Shown one piece after another: positions 6,261-6,720 of a stretch of DNA of 6,720 bases. Position numbers and translations under genes: made by a program. The notes under the pieces were generated by a model. It was not told where the DNA came from, ran no database searches, and saw nothing but the letters and a program-made list of their open reading frames with translations. How positions within the stretch are numbered: the stretch's first letter is position 1; each line of letters starts with the position of its first letter. The DNA is from Rhodothermaceae bacterium (GTDB lineage Bacteria; Bacteroidota; Rhodothermia; Rhodothermales; Rubricoccaceae). The stretch spans positions 1 to 6,720 of the forward strand of contig JABDIZ010000267.1 in NCBI GenBank assembly GCA_013003465.1, read 5' to 3'.

Positions 6261-6332
6261 CTAGAATTTTGACCTGCCCGCTGGATAAAAACGACTTGCC
6301 GCTAGGAATCCCGGTCGCGCACCCAGGCGTCT

Positions 6333-6720
6333 ATGCCGCCCTCATTTGCCCTGTCCTCCGTGTCTCCTCTCGCCTATCTCACGGCCCACCCGCTGCGGTT
6401 CGGCTACACCGCATCGCAAGCCCAGGGCATCGCCTGGATGAAAGCGGCGCTCCAGCGCGTGGCCGCGCAGCATCCGGTGCCTGACGTTGATCGCGCGCTG
6501 CGCTTCTACGACCGACTAGCCCGGGCCACCACCATCGAATCACGCACGAGTTGCCTGGAAGACTTTACGCACCGCGACTGGGATCGCATGCGCCTCTTCT
6601 CCGGTCCATCCATGGGCGATGGACAGGTAGGCGAGGGCGCGGCCCTGCCGTGGTACCGGCCCCCGCTGGAAACGCGCATGGAGGTGTTCGCCGAGACGGC
6701 GCTCGCGCTCGCCGAGCACG
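6333..6720 (+). CDS. Probable type III polyketide synthase, N-terminal part (cut by window edge)
   Basis: An open frame of 129 codons runs from ATG at 6333 off the right edge. It opens with PLAYLTAHPLRFGYTASQAQ, which resembles the first strand and loop of type III polyketide synthases and other KAS III-like thiolase-fold enzymes (usually aylxaigtaxPxxrxxQ). The segment RFYDRLARATTIESRTSCL (57-75) matches their conserved 'xxxtgIexRxs' region. LPWYRPPLETRMEVFAETAL (105-124) matches the following 'tttxRmxxyxxxA' helix. Such enzymes condense malonyl-CoA onto an acyl-CoA starter to make pyrones or resorcinols. The catalytic Cys, His and Asn would lie beyond the window, so activity cannot be judged. 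The start is well bounded: an in-frame TAG at 6303 lies ten codons upstream and this is the first ATG after it; only a weak AGG (6325-6327) precedes it. A different KAS III-like synthase is the main alternative. Confidence 0.65.
   Translation, partial: MPPSFALSSVSPLAYLTAHPLRFGYTASQAQGIAWMKAALQRVAAQHPVPDVDRALRFYDRLARATTIESRTSCLEDFTHRDWDRMRLFSGPSMGDGQVGEGAALPWYRPPLETRMEVFAETALALAEH

Larger units (their letters stand above)
5991..6332. other. Divergent intergenic region with palindromes and repeats, no gene seen
   Basis: These 342 bp separate the divergent starts at 5990 (minus) and 6333 (plus), so both promoters should lie here. I see no convincing coding frame. It holds two abutting palindromes (6039-6061), a near repeat of GCGCGT..TGCGCTG (6079-6090 and 6124-6137), an inverted repeat (6176-6203), three copies of CCTCAG (6186, 6220, 6231), a GC-rich hairpin (6240-6260) and an A/T-rich island (6262-6292). 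The island contains TTTTGACC, which resembles a -35/-33 element. No matching TAnnTTTG or TATAAT element at proper spacing is clear, so I name no promoter. Confidence 0.6.

Noticed and set aside
6269..6300. A sigma-70-like promoter starting with TTGACC at 6269
   Set aside because: No acceptable -10 (TATAAT-like) or TAnnTTTG element occurs at the right spacing, so I do not call it.
6269..6484. Plus-strand open frame of 71 codons overlapping the start of the polyketide synthase-like gene
   Set aside because: It overlaps in another frame a protein that matches a known fold and stays open to the edge; no features of its own.
1..6720. CRISPR array, tRNA, rRNA, insertion sequence, attachment site or defence system
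   Set aside because: I read both strands and saw no regularly spaced repeats, cloverleaf, transposase motif or terminal inverted repeats.

Overview
The window is GC-rich (roughly 60-65%) and reads as ordinary bacterial chromosome. Several traits suggest the Bacteroidota/Rhodothermota side, for example Rhodothermales (Salinibacter, Rubricoccus or Rubrivirga relatives). These traits are high GC, mostly missing Shine-Dalgarno sequences, small lipoproteins, a NodU-type carbamoyltransferase and a type III polyketide synthase-like start. This assignment is inference from gene content and style; no rRNA or other taxonomic marker is present.

Layout, left to right. (1) Positions 1-413, minus strand: the first 137 codons of a secreted cysteine-containing protein of unknown function, cut by the left edge. 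(2) A short divergent intergenic stretch. (3) A plus-strand set with very small gaps: valS (547-3249), a NodU/TobZ-family carbamoyltransferase (3271-5079; 21-nt gap) and a small FxLYD-like lipoprotein (5091-5501; 11-nt gap). These three are probably co-transcribed. (4) A strong hairpin (5522-5555) between convergent genes, placed to end transcription from both sides. (5) A minus-strand lipoprotein of 136 residues (5580-5990). (6) A 342-bp divergent intergenic region rich in palindromes, short repeats and a GC hairpin followed by T residues. (7) The N-terminal 129 codons of a likely type III polyketide synthase (6333 to the right edge).

How they might work together: ValRS is housekeeping and charges tRNA-Val. 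The carbamoyltransferase transfers carbamoyl from carbamoyl phosphate to a hydroxyl of an unknown, probably secondary-metabolite or glycan, acceptor. The right-edge polyketide synthase would start a separate, divergently controlled secondary-metabolite operon. No functional link between the two is shown by the sequence.

The most unusual feature is inside valS. About 300 bp (around 2700-3015) have 53% GC and 49% GC at third codon positions, between flanks where more than 90% of third positions are G or C. The reading frame stays intact. This looks like an imported (recombined) segment in the linker before the C-terminal coiled coil. I see no mobile element, CRISPR array, tRNA, rRNA or defence system, and I do not claim a new biological system here.
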